Assembly: GCF_012849215.1 (NCBI RefSeq)
Contig: NZ_CP051682.1
Coordinates: forward strand, 1,426,001-1,490,000
From: Mucilaginibacter robiniae
Lineage (GTDB): Bacteria > Bacteroidota > Bacteroidia > Sphingobacteriales > Sphingobacteriaceae
DNA length: 64,000 bases
Direction of reading: 5' to 3'
A model generated the notes under the pieces. That model saw only the letters and a list, made by a program, of their open reading frames with translations. It made no database searches and had not been told where the DNA came from. Below, in pieces: positions 36,782 through 45,478 of this stretch (positions are counted from its first letter, which is position 1; each line of letters opens with the position of its first letter). Both the position numbers and the translations under genes were made by a program.

Positions 36782-37282
36782 TCACTTCAAAATGTACCAT
36801 TGATCATTATATAATTTGAAATTGCTAATATCTTTAGGCAATGATCCTTTAGCCTTTCTCAACAATAATGTTTTTTGGGAAGAGTACGGATTGATATAAA
36901 TATTGCCTTCTTGGTCAACTTTAAGGTAATAACATTTAATCTTTAAGAATGCTTTCATTAAGCTCTTTATTTTGGTTGCGCTTAAAGAATCATTAAAGCA
37001 ATTTTTCACAAACTTAGTATTCACATTTAACATCGAGTCTTTGTTGTCTAAATAAGTAATAATATAAGGTCCACAATTATGCTTATATAGCATGTATACA
37101 TTTTTATTATAGCTTACTCGACTGCGATGAAATATCACGAACCCTTTGAAAATATTGAATTCAGCTTTACCATAATGTGCAATAGATTCCTGTAAACACT
37201 CCTGGCGACATCTCCCGAAAGTTAACATTAAGAAGAATCCTAACAATAAAACAGCAAATTTTTTTGTTTTTTTTATACTCAT
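36782..37282 (-). CDS. Orphan AT-rich gene, putative exported protein
   Basis: 166 residues from ATG 37282 (MSIKKTKKFAVLLLGFFLML); the open frame reaches 37315 with 11 more residues ahead of an evident signal sequence. Signal peptide is followed by RCRQEC, possibly a lipoprotein Cys. The mature part is rich in Asn, Lys, Tyr and Ile, and its codons are clearly more AT-rich than neighbouring genes. No family recognised. It lies alone between two inverted copies of a palindromic element, which together with composition suggests foreign origin. Confidence 0.65.
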   Translation of the reverse strand: MSIKKTKKFAVLLLGFFLMLTFGRCRQECLQESIAHYGKAEFNIFKGFVIFHRSRVSYNKNVYMLYKHNCGPYIITYLDNKDSMLNVNTKFVKNCFNDSLSATKIKSLMKAFLKIKCYYLKVDQEGNIYINPYSSQKTLLLRKAKGSLPKDISNFKLYNDQWYILK

Positions 37283-37385
37283 AAAGGTAAAGATAAGCCG
37301 AAACGAGGTGACCAACCCCTGTATCTAAAAGAATACTTTTGCGCATAATTTGCTCCTCTACTTATAGACAATTGATCCCCCTGTT

Positions 37386-37498
37386 CTGGCGCGAGTATGT
37401 CGGGGCGGTAAGTGGGCAATGGCTACTCGTGCCTGTTTAGCAGTAGTTTTCAGGCACGAGTAGCCACTGCTGCAACCAGCCCGACATACTCGCGCCAG
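37386..37498 (-). repeat. Palindromic intergenic element, copy 2
   Basis: 113-bp double hairpin. Outer arms CTGGCGCGAGTATGTCGGG (37386-37404) and its exact reverse complement (37480-37498); inner arms GGCTACTCGTGCCTG (37421-37435) and exact complement (37451-37465), 15-nt loop. Reverse-complement orientation relative to copy 1. The submotif GGC(A/G)CGAGTA recurs in all four arms, suggesting the element arose by duplication of a smaller palindrome. Confidence 0.85.
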
Positions 37499-37625
37499 AG
37501 TAAAGGGATATATAAGCCTCTTATAGCTTTTATGCTAGCTTAAGCATACCACGTATACTTCAATTAGCTACCAAAACCCAATATCCTACTGACAAAACAG
37601 TGCCACCACTGCCAATGGTTTGTCA

Positions 37626-37670
37626 GTGTTACAAGGTGTTACAGATCTTACACACTGAAACATGTAACAC
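37626..37670. promoter_or_regulatory. Three GTGTTACA sites upstream of aminotransferase gene
   Basis: GTGTTACA occurs at 37626-37633 and 37636-37643 as direct repeats one helical turn apart, and inverted as TGTAACAC at 37663-37670. They lie 55-100 bp upstream of the -7 box, fitting an activator or repressor binding region. Confidence 0.4.
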
Positions 37671-37724
37671 TAAAATCACAACTAAACTTAGCCTCACCTT
37701 TTCTGCTATGCGTGACTAAAATAC

Positions 37725-37732
37725 TATCTTTA
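37725..37732 (+). promoter_or_regulatory. Aminotransferase -7 box
   Basis: TATCTTTA matches seven of eight positions of the Bacteroidota -7 box and ends 3 nt before the ATG at 37736, so the GTG at 37712 is not the start and the message may be leaderless. Confidence 0.4.
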
Positions 37733-37735
37733 CGC

Positions 37736-38815
37736 ATGACTTTTACTGAGCAGTTTCCTGTTCTGAACAACTATACGTATGTCAATACGGCGAGTTCGGG
37801 TATCCTGTCGCAATCGTTACTGAACTGGCGCAGGCAGCATGATATGGATTTCATGGAACAAGGCAGCAATTTCCGTCTGCCACAAGCTGATTTTTTACAG
37901 CAGGTAAAAAACAGCGTAGCCCGGCTGTTCCATTCCAATGTAGAAAACACCTTCCTGGTGCCCAACTTTTCGTATGGCTTTAACATTCTGCTGGATGGCT
38001 TACCAGGCAAGCAACGAGTATTGCTGGTACAGGAAGATTACCCTTCTATTAATTACCCGGTAAAAAGTCGCGGTTATGCATATGAACACGTAGTGGCAGA
38101 CGAACTGCTGGAACAAAACCTGCTGGCTCGTATCGAGCAGTTTAAGCCTACCCTGCTGGCCTTTAGTTTGGTACAGTACATCAGCGGCATCAAAATAGAC
38201 CCGGCGTTTATCAAAACCCTGAAACATACCTACCCTGAACTACTGCTGGTAGCCGATGGTACCCAATATTGCGGCACCGAACCTTTCAACTTTGTTGAAT
38301 CAGGGCTGGATGCGCTCATGGCCAGCGGCTATAAATGGATGCTAAGCGGCTATGGCAATGGCTTTGCCCTATTGAACGAGAACTTAGCTAGTCAGCTTTA
38401 CGCAGGTAACCAGCAAAAGACATTCCCTTCGGAACCTTTTCTACAAGGCCGCAGTCCGTTATCATTTTACTTTGAACCCGGCCATCAGGACACCCTAACC
38501 TTCGGTAGCCTGAAACAAGCTATTGCTGATCTGGAACAAACCGGTTTGGCTAACATAGCCAGCCACATTCAACAACTCAGCCAGCAAGCCCTAAACGCCT
38601 TTGCTGACCGTGGTTTACTAGCTGAAGCTATACTGAAACGTAAGCAGCATTCCTCTATATTCAACCTTAATTTGACTGAACAGGTATTCAATCAGCTACA
38701 GCAAGCCGGCGTGCTGACCTCCTTACGCGGACCAGGTATTCGAGTATCCTTCCACTTCTACAACACGGAACAAGACTTGGAACGATTGCTGGAAGTAATT
38801 GACCAGCATCGGTAA
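37736..38815 (+). CDS. Class V aminotransferase (cysteine-desulfurase-like)
   Basis: 359 residues from ATG 37736 (MTFTEQFPVLNNYTYVNTAS). Fold type I PLP enzyme: NTASSGILSQSLLNW at the N terminus, VAFS/LLVADGTQYCG for the PLP-contacting Asp, and Schiff-base Lys in ALMASGYKWMLSGYGNG. The family includes cysteine desulfurases, isopenicillin-N-epimerase-like and kynureninase-like enzymes; no active-site Cys loop typical of IscS is seen, so amino-acid transamination, epimerisation or lyase activity is possible. Monocistronic, with a promoter region carrying repeated GTGTTACA sites. Confidence 0.87.
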   Translation: MTFTEQFPVLNNYTYVNTASSGILSQSLLNWRRQHDMDFMEQGSNFRLPQADFLQQVKNSVARLFHSNVENTFLVPNFSYGFNILLDGLPGKQRVLLVQEDYPSINYPVKSRGYAYEHVVADELLEQNLLARIEQFKPTLLAFSLVQYISGIKIDPAFIKTLKHTYPELLLVADGTQYCGTEPFNFVESGLDALMASGYKWMLSGYGNGFALLNENLASQLYAGNQQKTFPSEPFLQGRSPLSFYFEPGHQDTLTFGSLKQAIADLEQTGLANIASHIQQLSQQALNAFADRGLLAEAILKRKQHSSIFNLNLTEQVFNQLQQAGVLTSLRGPGIRVSFHFYNTEQDLERLLEVIDQHR

Positions 38816-38862
38816 TTTACGCTACTACTGCCCTTTCTGTATCAATACCCTAACCCGCTTTA

Positions 38863-39732
38863 CTAAAAAACAGGGAGCTTAGGTACCGGGTAAGGGAACA
38901 CCAGTAAAGGTATGCTGATTTGTTCGGCCACTTTCAAGGTATTGCTCCGGTTTAAAAGTTGATCAAGCCAGCCTTTGTTGCGGTGTACCATCACCAGCAA
39001 ATCGGCCGCGGCCTGATTAGCCAACCAGTTTAAACCATCATGCAGGTCGGCATCGCAAACGTTGCGGTAATAAATATGGGCGTAATCAATTTTATTGGTT
39101 ACCTCTTCCAGAAACTTCTTAACAGGTATTTGCGCCTCCTCGCTAGCCGGGCAAATATGCGCTAGCAACAAGCTTGCGCCAAACGGTTTAGCCAGGTGGG
39201 CTACTGCATGTACCAAATCAATATCGGCTGGCATTAAATCAGTCGGGAAAGTAATTTTATGGATACTTTTAAAACTACAGTTTTCGGGCACCATCAATAC
39301 CGGTACTGTTACATTATCAATTACGCTCCGCATGTGGTTACCCATCAGCCAGGCAGATAGCCCCTTTTTATGGCTGCCAATTACCAGCATCACTATATCG
39401 CGGTTATTTAATAGCTCATCCAGGTGCAGGTTCAATGCACCATCATGGCAGCGGCAATCAATAACTGGTTTAAAAGCATAAGCTGGTGAAGCAGTAAGCT
39501 CCACCTCTAACTTTTTAACCAGCAAATTTAACTCGTTTTCGGTATCGTTTTGTAATTCATCAAAATCTTCCATCGGCCATGCAATCTGGGCAGCCATGGG
39601 GTCGGCAGAAGGCACGGTAAAGGCATTGTACAATAAAATATTAGCATGAAGATGCTGAGCCAGATGCAAAGCATAAAAGGCAGCATGCTCTCCTTTTGCA
39701 GTCAAATCGGTTAATACAGCTATAGTTTTCAT
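38863..39732 (-). CDS. Tandem universal stress protein (UspA family)
   Basis: 289 residues from ATG 39732 (MKTIAVLTDLTAKGEHA); the frame extends 16 codons upstream without a Usp-like beginning. Two Usp domains: the first ends with VIGSHKKGLSAWLMGN followed by SVIDNVTVPVLMVPE, close to the G-2x-G-9x-G nucleotide motif; the second has LLVMVHRNKGWLDQLLNRS, where the glycine motif has decayed. Cytoplasmic stress-response protein, probably ATP-binding only in domain 1. Confidence 0.9.
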   Translation of the reverse strand: MKTIAVLTDLTAKGEHAAFYALHLAQHLHANILLYNAFTVPSADPMAAQIAWPMEDFDELQNDTENELNLLVKKLEVELTASPAYAFKPVIDCRCHDGALNLHLDELLNNRDIVMLVIGSHKKGLSAWLMGNHMRSVIDNVTVPVLMVPENCSFKSIHKITFPTDLMPADIDLVHAVAHLAKPFGASLLLAHICPASEEAQIPVKKFLEEVTNKIDYAHIYYRNVCDADLHDGLNWLANQAAADLLVMVHRNKGWLDQLLNRSNTLKVAEQISIPLLVFPYPVPKLPVF

Positions 39733-39974
39733 ACGCTTGAATTTTAATGAGTTTGATGATTTTGCTGTTACAAAGCTCATTAAAAAAGTTGCGCAGTAAG
39801 ATGATGATTCTCAGTTGGCAATGTGATTATAATCACGATTTAGCAGGAAATACCACAACTAATAGGAATAATCAATAAGATGGATTCTAATACCATCTCC
39901 ATCATTCAAAGTATTCAGGAATGTTCACACATTAAAAATGAACACCGAAATACAATGCTACAAAGTATGTTTAA

Positions 39975-40010
39975 CAAATGCCGTAAGTAAAGCTTTACTT
40001 ATGGCATTTG
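39975..40010. terminator. Loopless 36-bp palindrome after threonine aldolase gene
   Basis: CAAATGCCGTAAGTAAAG (39975-39992) is followed immediately by its reverse complement with one mismatch (39993-40010). It sits 12 bp past the aldolase stop on the minus strand, and a TTTT run follows on the plus strand. Acts best as a terminator hairpin. Confidence 0.6.
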
Positions 40011-40022
40011 TTTTGAAATTAT

Positions 40023-41060
40023 TTACTTGCCGGTAATCTTTGTTAATACTTCAATAAACTGATCCACCGCCTCATCAGGCGTAGCCCAACTGGTTACCAA
40101 GCGGATGGCGGTTTGCTGTGCATCTATCTTTTGCCAACGATAAAAATCAAACTGCTGCAACAACTGCTCAATTACATCGGCAGGCAGAATTGGAAAAATC
40201 TGGTTGGTATAAGATACCGTTAACAACGGAAAACCCAACTGCTGAATAGCCGCCGATAGTTTAGCGGCTGCTTGGTTAGCATGGCGAGCCATTTCAAAAA
40301 ACAAATCGCTCCTGAACATTTCGGCAAACTGAACACCCAATAAGCGACCTTTAGCCATCAAAGCGCCACGCTGCTTTAAATGGTACTGAAAATCATTTTG
40401 CAGTTCGCGATGGTTAATCACAATGGCTTCACCCAGCAAAGCACCGTTTTTGGTACCGCCAATGTAGAATACATCGGTATAACGGGCTAAATCAGCAAAG
40501 GTAATATCATTAGTTTCAGCACACAAAGCTGAACCGAGGCGAGCGCCATCCATAAACAAATACAAATGATGCTCACGGCAACAGGCTGATAAATCTACCA
40601 GTTCCTGTCGGCTGTACATAGTGCCAATTTCGGTAGCATTTGAAATATACACCAACCGCGGGCGGGTCATGTGCACTTCTTCAAACTTGCCCAGTACCCC
40701 AAAAATATCTTCAGGACGCAGTTTACCATCAGGCGTAGGCACCGCCTCAATACGATGCCCAGTAGCTTCAATAGCTCCAGCTTCGTGTACATTAATATGC
40801 CCAGTAGTAGCCGCTATCACGGACTCATGCGGGCGAAGTATAGAAGCAATTACAATCAAATTAGCCTGCGTACCACCCGAAACCAGGAACACACCAGCTT
40901 CGGGGTTTTCAATACGTTGTTTAATGAGTTGTACGGCTTCTTGTGTATATTCATCATCGCCGTAACCACTTTGCTGGGCCAGGTTACTGCTTACTAAGGC
41001 ATTTAAAATGGCTGGGTGTGCGCCTTCACTATAATCGTTTTTAAAGCTAAATTTTTTCAT
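40023..41060 (-). CDS. Low-specificity threonine aldolase (beta-eliminating lyase family)
   Basis: 345 residues, fold type I PLP enzyme. N-terminal FKNDYSEGAHPAILNALVSS and GYGDDEYTQEA, PLP-contacting LFMDGARLGSAL, and Schiff-base Lys in FYIGGTKNGALLGEA. Interconverts L-threonine or allo-threonine with glycine and acetaldehyde. Family-typical length. Separate transcription unit ending in a perfect palindrome. Confidence 0.92.
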   Translation of the reverse strand: MKKFSFKNDYSEGAHPAILNALVSSNLAQQSGYGDDEYTQEAVQLIKQRIENPEAGVFLVSGGTQANLIVIASILRPHESVIAATTGHINVHEAGAIEATGHRIEAVPTPDGKLRPEDIFGVLGKFEEVHMTRPRLVYISNATEIGTMYSRQELVDLSACCREHHLYLFMDGARLGSALCAETNDITFADLARYTDVFYIGGTKNGALLGEAIVINHRELQNDFQYHLKQRGALMAKGRLLGVQFAEMFRSDLFFEMARHANQAAAKLSAAIQQLGFPLLTVSYTNQIFPILPADVIEQLLQQFDFYRWQKIDAQQTAIRLVTSWATPDEAVDQFIEVLTKITGK

Positions 41061-41278
41061 CTATGAACAGCTATTCTACAATCAGCCTGCAATATATTAA
41101 GCCCTGTACATTTTTGATTCAAATGGCAGCTAGTTTTTAGTATTATAACAAAACTGTTGCCCTTTTATGAAAGAATTAAAGGGAACAATCAAGATGATTT
41201 AAGCATTTATTAACAAACTTATCCGTCAATTACCACAAAAAAGAACAATATTTAACCTTCCTGAAAGCTAAAATCAGT

Positions 41279-41286
41279 TAAATTCG
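41279..41286 (+). promoter_or_regulatory. yitT -7 box candidate
   Basis: TAAATTCG matches seven of eight positions of TAnnTTTG and is separated by 4 nt from the ATG at 41291. No good -33 element is seen. A short or absent leader is implied if real. Confidence 0.35.
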
Positions 41287-41290
41287 TGGC

Positions 41291-42160
41291 ATGAAAGGTT
41301 TTCATCTGCCTCATGCCGTGCAGGATTTTGTTTACACGGTGCTGGGTATCCTATTTTGTAGTTTCGCCCTTAAAAGCTTTTTGATCCCCAATCAGTTTTT
41401 TGATGGCGGCGTTACCGGTATCTCTCTGCTCATTCATGAGCTGTATGAACTTAATATTGCCTACGTCATTGTGCTGGCTAATATCCCGCTCATTATTATG
41501 GGTGCCTTTCAGGTTAACCGTACTTTCGCCATTAAAACCCTGGCTGCGGTTATTGGATTAGGACTATGCCTTCAATTTATCCACTACCCGCAAATTACCT
41601 CTGATAAATTGCTGGTATCCATTTTCGGCGGTGTTTTTATGGGCATAGGCGTGGGTTTAGCCATACGTGGCGGCTGCGCATTGGATGGTATTGAGGTACT
41701 AGCCCTATACACCGGTAAACGCATCAGTTTTACCATCAGCGAGATTATTTTGGGCATTAATATTGTGATTTTTCTGATTGCGGCTATTGATTTAGGATTG
41801 CCTACAGCTTTATACTCCATTCTGACTTACTATACCGCATCGCGTACGATTAATTTTGTGATAGAAGGTTTGGAAGAATACACTGGCGTCACCATTATAT
41901 CAGGCCAAAGCCAAATGATCAAAGAAAAACTAGTAATGGAACTAGGCCGGGGTATTACGGTTTACAAAGGCGAACGCGGCTTTTTGAAAGAAAGCTTTGA
42001 TATTAGTCAGCCGGTAGATATTGTTTTTACCGTAGTTACCCGCTTGGAGGTACGCCGTTTACGCAATATGGTAGAAGAAGTGGATGAAAAAGCCTTTGTA
42101 TTTACCAGCACTATTAAAGAAGCTGCCGGCGGCGTATTAAAACGCCGGGCACGACATTAA
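41291..42160 (+). CDS. YitT-family membrane protein with DUF2179
   Basis: 289 residues. Five to six transmembrane helices in the first 190 residues (LKSFLIPNQFFDGGVTGISL is the family's opening signature, GVFMGIGVGLAIRGGCALDG the second), then a soluble C-terminal DUF2179 domain (YTGVTIISGQSQMIKEKLV, RGITVYKGERGFLKE). Inner membrane protein; transport role suspected but not shown. Ends at a strong bidirectional terminator. Confidence 0.92.
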   Translation: MKGFHLPHAVQDFVYTVLGILFCSFALKSFLIPNQFFDGGVTGISLLIHELYELNIAYVIVLANIPLIIMGAFQVNRTFAIKTLAAVIGLGLCLQFIHYPQITSDKLLVSIFGGVFMGIGVGLAIRGGCALDGIEVLALYTGKRISFTISEIILGINIVIFLIAAIDLGLPTALYSILTYYTASRTINFVIEGLEEYTGVTIISGQSQMIKEKLVMELGRGITVYKGERGFLKESFDISQPVDIVFTVVTRLEVRRLRNMVEEVDEKAFVFTSTIKEAAGGVLKRRARH

Positions 42161-42176
42161 TATCACTACTCACTTC

Positions 42177-42223
42177 AAACAGAAACAGGCTGAAAGGATA
42201 TTCCTCTCAGCCTGTTTCTGTTT
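42177..42223. terminator. Bidirectional terminator yitT / FAH gene
   Basis: Perfect 17-bp stem (AAACAGAAACAGGCTGA and exact complement) with a 13-nt loop, ending in T-rich sequence on both strands, between convergent genes. Confidence 0.9.
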
Positions 42224-42241
42224 AAGTGTAACTGTAGCCAA

Positions 42242-43099
42242 TTAGCTTTTTGTGTATGCAACTACCTGCTGTTTTTGCGTACCTAAACCATCAATGCCTA
42301 GCTCTACTACATCACCAGGTTTTAAATACACTGGCGGATTAAAGCCTAAACCTACACCAGCCGGAGTGCCGGTGGAGATTACATCACCAGGCAGCAAAGT
42401 CATGAACTGGCTTACATAGGACACCAAGTAAGGAATTTTAAAAATCAGGTTAGCCGTTGTACCATCCTGCATTTTCTTACCATTAACAGTAAGCCATAAA
42501 CGCAGATTATCCAAATCACCCAGCTCATCAGCGGTTGCTAGAACAGGGCCTAGTGGTGCAAAGGTATCGCACCCCTTGCCTTTATCCCAAGTACCATTAC
42601 GCTCCAGCTGAAACTCACGTTCTGAAACATCATTATGCAGTACATAGCCGGCTATATAGTCGTTCGCTTCGGCTTCTTCTATGTAGGATGCTTTTTTGCC
42701 AATTACAATAGCCAGCTCTACCTCCCAATCGGTTTTAACCGAGTTTTTAGGAATCATAATATTATCATTCGGTCCGGTCAATGAAGTGGTGCTCTTCATG
42801 AAAATCACTGGCTCGGGCGGCAGTGCAGCACCAGTTTCTTTAGCATGGTCGGCATAGTTTAAGCCAATACAAACAATTTTTGAAGGGCGGGCAATTGGAC
42901 TGGCCAGTCGTTCGTCATCACCAATGGTTTGCAGTTCTTGCCGATGTGCAGCTACGTAAGCTTCTAAAGAAGCTAAGCCACCACGTTCAAAAAACTGTTC
43001 GTTATAATCGCTTCCAAAAGCCGAAGTATCATAATTAACACCATCCAACTGTACGCCAGTGCGCTCCTGGCCGGGTTGGCCATACCTGATTAATTTCAT
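42242..43099 (-). CDS. Fumarylacetoacetate hydrolase family protein
   Basis: 285 residues. FAH C-terminal domain with ICIGLNYADHAKETG, PVIFMKSTTSLTGP, the metal-binding VELAIVIGKKA, FAPLGPV and GDVISTGTPAGVG. Members cleave C-C bonds or decarboxylate 2-keto compounds (acylpyruvases, ureidoglycolate-lyase-like, hydroxyhepta-dienedioate isomerases). Short N-terminal domain typical of single-chain forms. Substrate unknown; possibly linked to the aldo/keto reductase upstream on the same strand, although 189 bp separates them. Confidence 0.91.
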   Translation of the reverse strand: MKLIRYGQPGQERTGVQLDGVNYDTSAFGSDYNEQFFERGGLASLEAYVAAHRQELQTIGDDERLASPIARPSKIVCIGLNYADHAKETGAALPPEPVIFMKSTTSLTGPNDNIMIPKNSVKTDWEVELAIVIGKKASYIEEAEANDYIAGYVLHNDVSEREFQLERNGTWDKGKGCDTFAPLGPVLATADELGDLDNLRLWLTVNGKKMQDGTTANLIFKIPYLVSYVSQFMTLLPGDVISTGTPAGVGLGFNPPVYLKPGDVVELGIDGLGTQKQQVVAYTKS

Positions 43100-43288
43100 A
43101 ACTAGATTAGAATTAGATTTTCACTATCAATCGTTAAAGTTAATAACATCAGCATTACTACACCTATAAATTATAAAAGCAAGAAAATATTATTTAGTAG
43201 TAGAGCAAAAAACAATCTTGTATACCACAAAAAAGCTTTCACGTACTTTGAATACATGGAAGCTTTTTTAGATATTTTTTTAGCAGCT

Positions 43289-44299
43289 TTATTGATTTAC
43301 AAATTTCATTTGTTGTTCATCGTAACGGCTACCCGCAGCAACACCAACCGGAACAATAGATTCTAGCTGAGCTTTTTCTTCAGGCGTAAATGTTATTTGA
43401 GCAGCTGCGGCATTTTCCTCAATATACTTAATCCGCTTAGTACCCGGAATAGCCACCACGTTATTTTGTAACACCCAAGCTAAAGCTAATTGCGTAGCAG
43501 TTATACCTTTGCTAGCAGCTATAGCTTGTATCTGTTTAACCAGTTCTAAATTCTTATAAAAGTTTTCGCCTTGGTAGCGCGGAATTTGCCGGCGAAAATC
43601 ATTTTCAGCAAAATCGTCTGGGCTTTGTATAGCACCCGTTAAAAAGCCACGACCTACAGGCGAGTAAGCCACAAAACCAATACCCAGTTCTTGCAAAGTA
43701 GTTAATACGCCGTTTACTTCCGGGTCACGCTCAAAAATGGAGTATTCGGTTTGTACGGCTGTAATTGGGTGAATGGCATGTGCCTTCCGGATGGTATCGG
43801 CAGCCACTTCAGATAAGCCGATGTATTTAACTTTTCCTGATTGAACCAATTGACTCATAGCACCTACGGTATCTTCAATAGGCGTGTTAGGATCTACACG
43901 GTGCAGATAATACAAATCAATATAATCTGTACCTAAATTTTTCAGCGAACGGTTGATAGCTTTGTGTACATATTCTGGTCGACCATTAATAGCCCAGGTG
44001 AGCTGCTCATCATCATCAACCTCATAACCGAACTTGGTAGCAATAATATATTTGTCGCGGTTACCTTGTATGGCTTTAGCTACCAGGCGTTCGTTCAGCA
44101 AAGGGCCATATAAATCGGCGGTGTCTAAAAAGTTCACGCCTAACTCCAGTGCCCGATGTATAGTAGCTATTGATTCTCCCTCATCGGCCTTACCATAGAT
44201 ATCGCCACCTGCTATAGGAGTCATCCCCATACAGCCTAATCCTTCAACCGATACCTGCAACCCTTGGCTCCCTAAGTTTATGCTTTTCATTGTGTTCAT
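43289..44299 (-). CDS. Aldo/keto reductase
   Basis: 336 residues (or 333 from the second Met at 44290). AKR barrel with tetrad Asp and Tyr in LDTADLYGP, Lys in IIATKFGY, His in [11 protein letters not shown]-terminal [18 protein letters not shown] binds NADP. Of the AKR11/YajO-PA1127 type that reduces small aldehydes and ketones. An AraC regulator gene lies directly upstream on the same strand (about 90 bp), the usual arrangement for AraC-controlled reductases. Confidence 0.94.
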   Translation of the reverse strand: MNTMKSINLGSQGLQVSVEGLGCMGMTPIAGGDIYGKADEGESIATIHRALELGVNFLDTADLYGPLLNERLVAKAIQGNRDKYIIATKFGYEVDDDEQLTWAINGRPEYVHKAINRSLKNLGTDYIDLYYLHRVDPNTPIEDTVGAMSQLVQSGKVKYIGLSEVAADTIRKAHAIHPITAVQTEYSIFERDPEVNGVLTTLQELGIGFVAYSPVGRGFLTGAIQSPDDFAENDFRRQIPRYQGENFYKNLELVKQIQAIAASKGITATQLALAWVLQNNVVAIPGTKRIKYIEENAAAAQITFTPEEKAQLESIVPVGVAAGSRYDEQQMKFVNQ

Positions 44300-44330
44300 C
44301 AGTGTGTGCTTTTATGATTTTAGTATAAAG

Positions 44331-44338
44331 CAAAACTA
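44331..44338 (-). promoter_or_regulatory. Aldo/keto reductase -7 box
   Basis: TAGTTTTG on the minus strand fits TAnnTTTG exactly and lies 31 bp before the ATG at 44299, giving a leader of about 25 nt. No convincing -33 TTG at normal spacing, consistent with dependence on an activator such as the adjacent AraC protein. Confidence 0.5.
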
Positions 44339-44390
44339 CCAAGCTCACTTGGTAGAGCCGCTAAACGTTTCAAAGCAATACTTATACTTT

Positions 44391-45290
44391 TCAAAGTGCC
44401 CTTCGAAAAGCCATAGGTGTGCTACTAGTATGTTTCTTAAAGAAGCTGTTAAAGTATGAGGCATATTCAAAACCTAGGCTATATGCTATTTCGGCTACGC
44501 TCCATTTGGTATGCATTAGTAATGATTTGGCCTCAGTTAATATACGCTCATTAATATGCGTAGTGGTTGATTTGCCGGTTATCTCATGTACGGCAGCATT
44601 TAAATGATTTACATGAACCGATAGGTTGTTAGCATAATCGCCTGCCTTTTTAAGCTTTAAAGCATCTTGTGCCGACATGATGGGAAACTGCCGATCTAGT
44701 AAATCCAGAAACAAATTAGCTATACGTGCGGCTGCATTAGGTGGAGTAAAGTAAGACACCGCCGGTTGCATTTTTATAGCTTCGTGAATAATCAAGTTTA
44801 ACTGACTTCGTACCAGTTCATGTTTATACAAGTACTCTGTATCTACCTCATAGCGCATTCTTACAAAAAGCTGCGTTATGTACTCGGTTTGTGCTTCATT
44901 TAAAAAATACACCGGAGTTCCGCCAGCTTTAAACAAAGATGAATCCTGCAAACTATCCATACGGCCACCTTGCTGCAAAAAGTCTTCGGTAAATACACAA
45001 AAGTATCCTTCTGGCTCTATGGCCTGGTCGCTTTCCCAGGCATATGGCACTAGTGGATTGGTAAATACTAAAGCAGGCCCGTTTACTTTTATAGCACGAT
45101 TGGCATAAAAAAGCTCACTATTACCATTTAAAAGTAGCGTTATTTTATAAAAATTGCGCCGGTTGTAAGCATCAAAAGTTACTGCTCCACACAATCCTTC
45201 ATTTATGGAAGCCACCCTGAACTGCGATGATTCTAATAACGCGCTTTTAGTATAATCTGCTTTGTTTTTTTGGATACTTAACTGAGGCAT
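44391..45290 (-). CDS. AraC-family transcriptional regulator
   Basis: 299 residues from ATG 45290; an in-frame TTG at 45296 lies inside the -7 box. N-terminal cupin-like sensing domain (FYKITLLLNGNSELFYANRA) and C-terminal double HTH (YANNLSVHVNHLNAAVHEIT, then LLMHTKWSVAEIAYSLGFEY and FFKKHTSSTPMAFR). Most likely controls the aldo/keto reductase gene downstream on the same strand. Confidence 0.92.
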   Translation of the reverse strand: MPQLSIQKNKADYTKSALLESSQFRVASINEGLCGAVTFDAYNRRNFYKITLLLNGNSELFYANRAIKVNGPALVFTNPLVPYAWESDQAIEPEGYFCVFTEDFLQQGGRMDSLQDSSLFKAGGTPVYFLNEAQTEYITQLFVRMRYEVDTEYLYKHELVRSQLNLIIHEAIKMQPAVSYFTPPNAAARIANLFLDLLDRQFPIMSAQDALKLKKAGDYANNLSVHVNHLNAAVHEITGKSTTTHINERILTEAKSLLMHTKWSVAEIAYSLGFEYASYFNSFFKKHTSSTPMAFRRAL

Positions 45291-45293
45291 ACA

Positions 45294-45322
45294 CAAACTT
45301 AGCTATTTCAAAATAAACCAAT
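45294..45322 (-). promoter_or_regulatory. araC-type gene promoter, possibly leaderless
   Basis: Minus strand: TTG at about 45321-45319, 17 nt, then perfect TAAGTTTG (45301-45294), then only 3 nt before the ATG at 45290. The transcript start would fall at or inside the first codons. Confidence 0.5.
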
Positions 45323-45478
45323 TATCTATTCAGCATTGCTTTAGCCTGTTGTTCACATATCTGCAAACTACAACTACCGTACTATTCTTAGGCGTATGCT
45401 GTAAAAGAATGGTTCAGTAAAACATTTGTCATATTTTAAAAGTTATTTTTTTTACCTTGTAAAGAAAGCTAAGTACTT

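Larger units (their letters stand above)
37316..37711. other. Gap with element copy 2 and regulatory dyads
   Basis: 396 bp without a gene. Holds palindromic element copy 2 (37386-37498), a nested dyad CTGACAAA / TTTGTCAG (37589-37626), three GTGTTACA sites (37626-37670) and, just past its end, the -7 box of the aminotransferase gene. The rest shows nothing clear. Confidence 0.6.
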
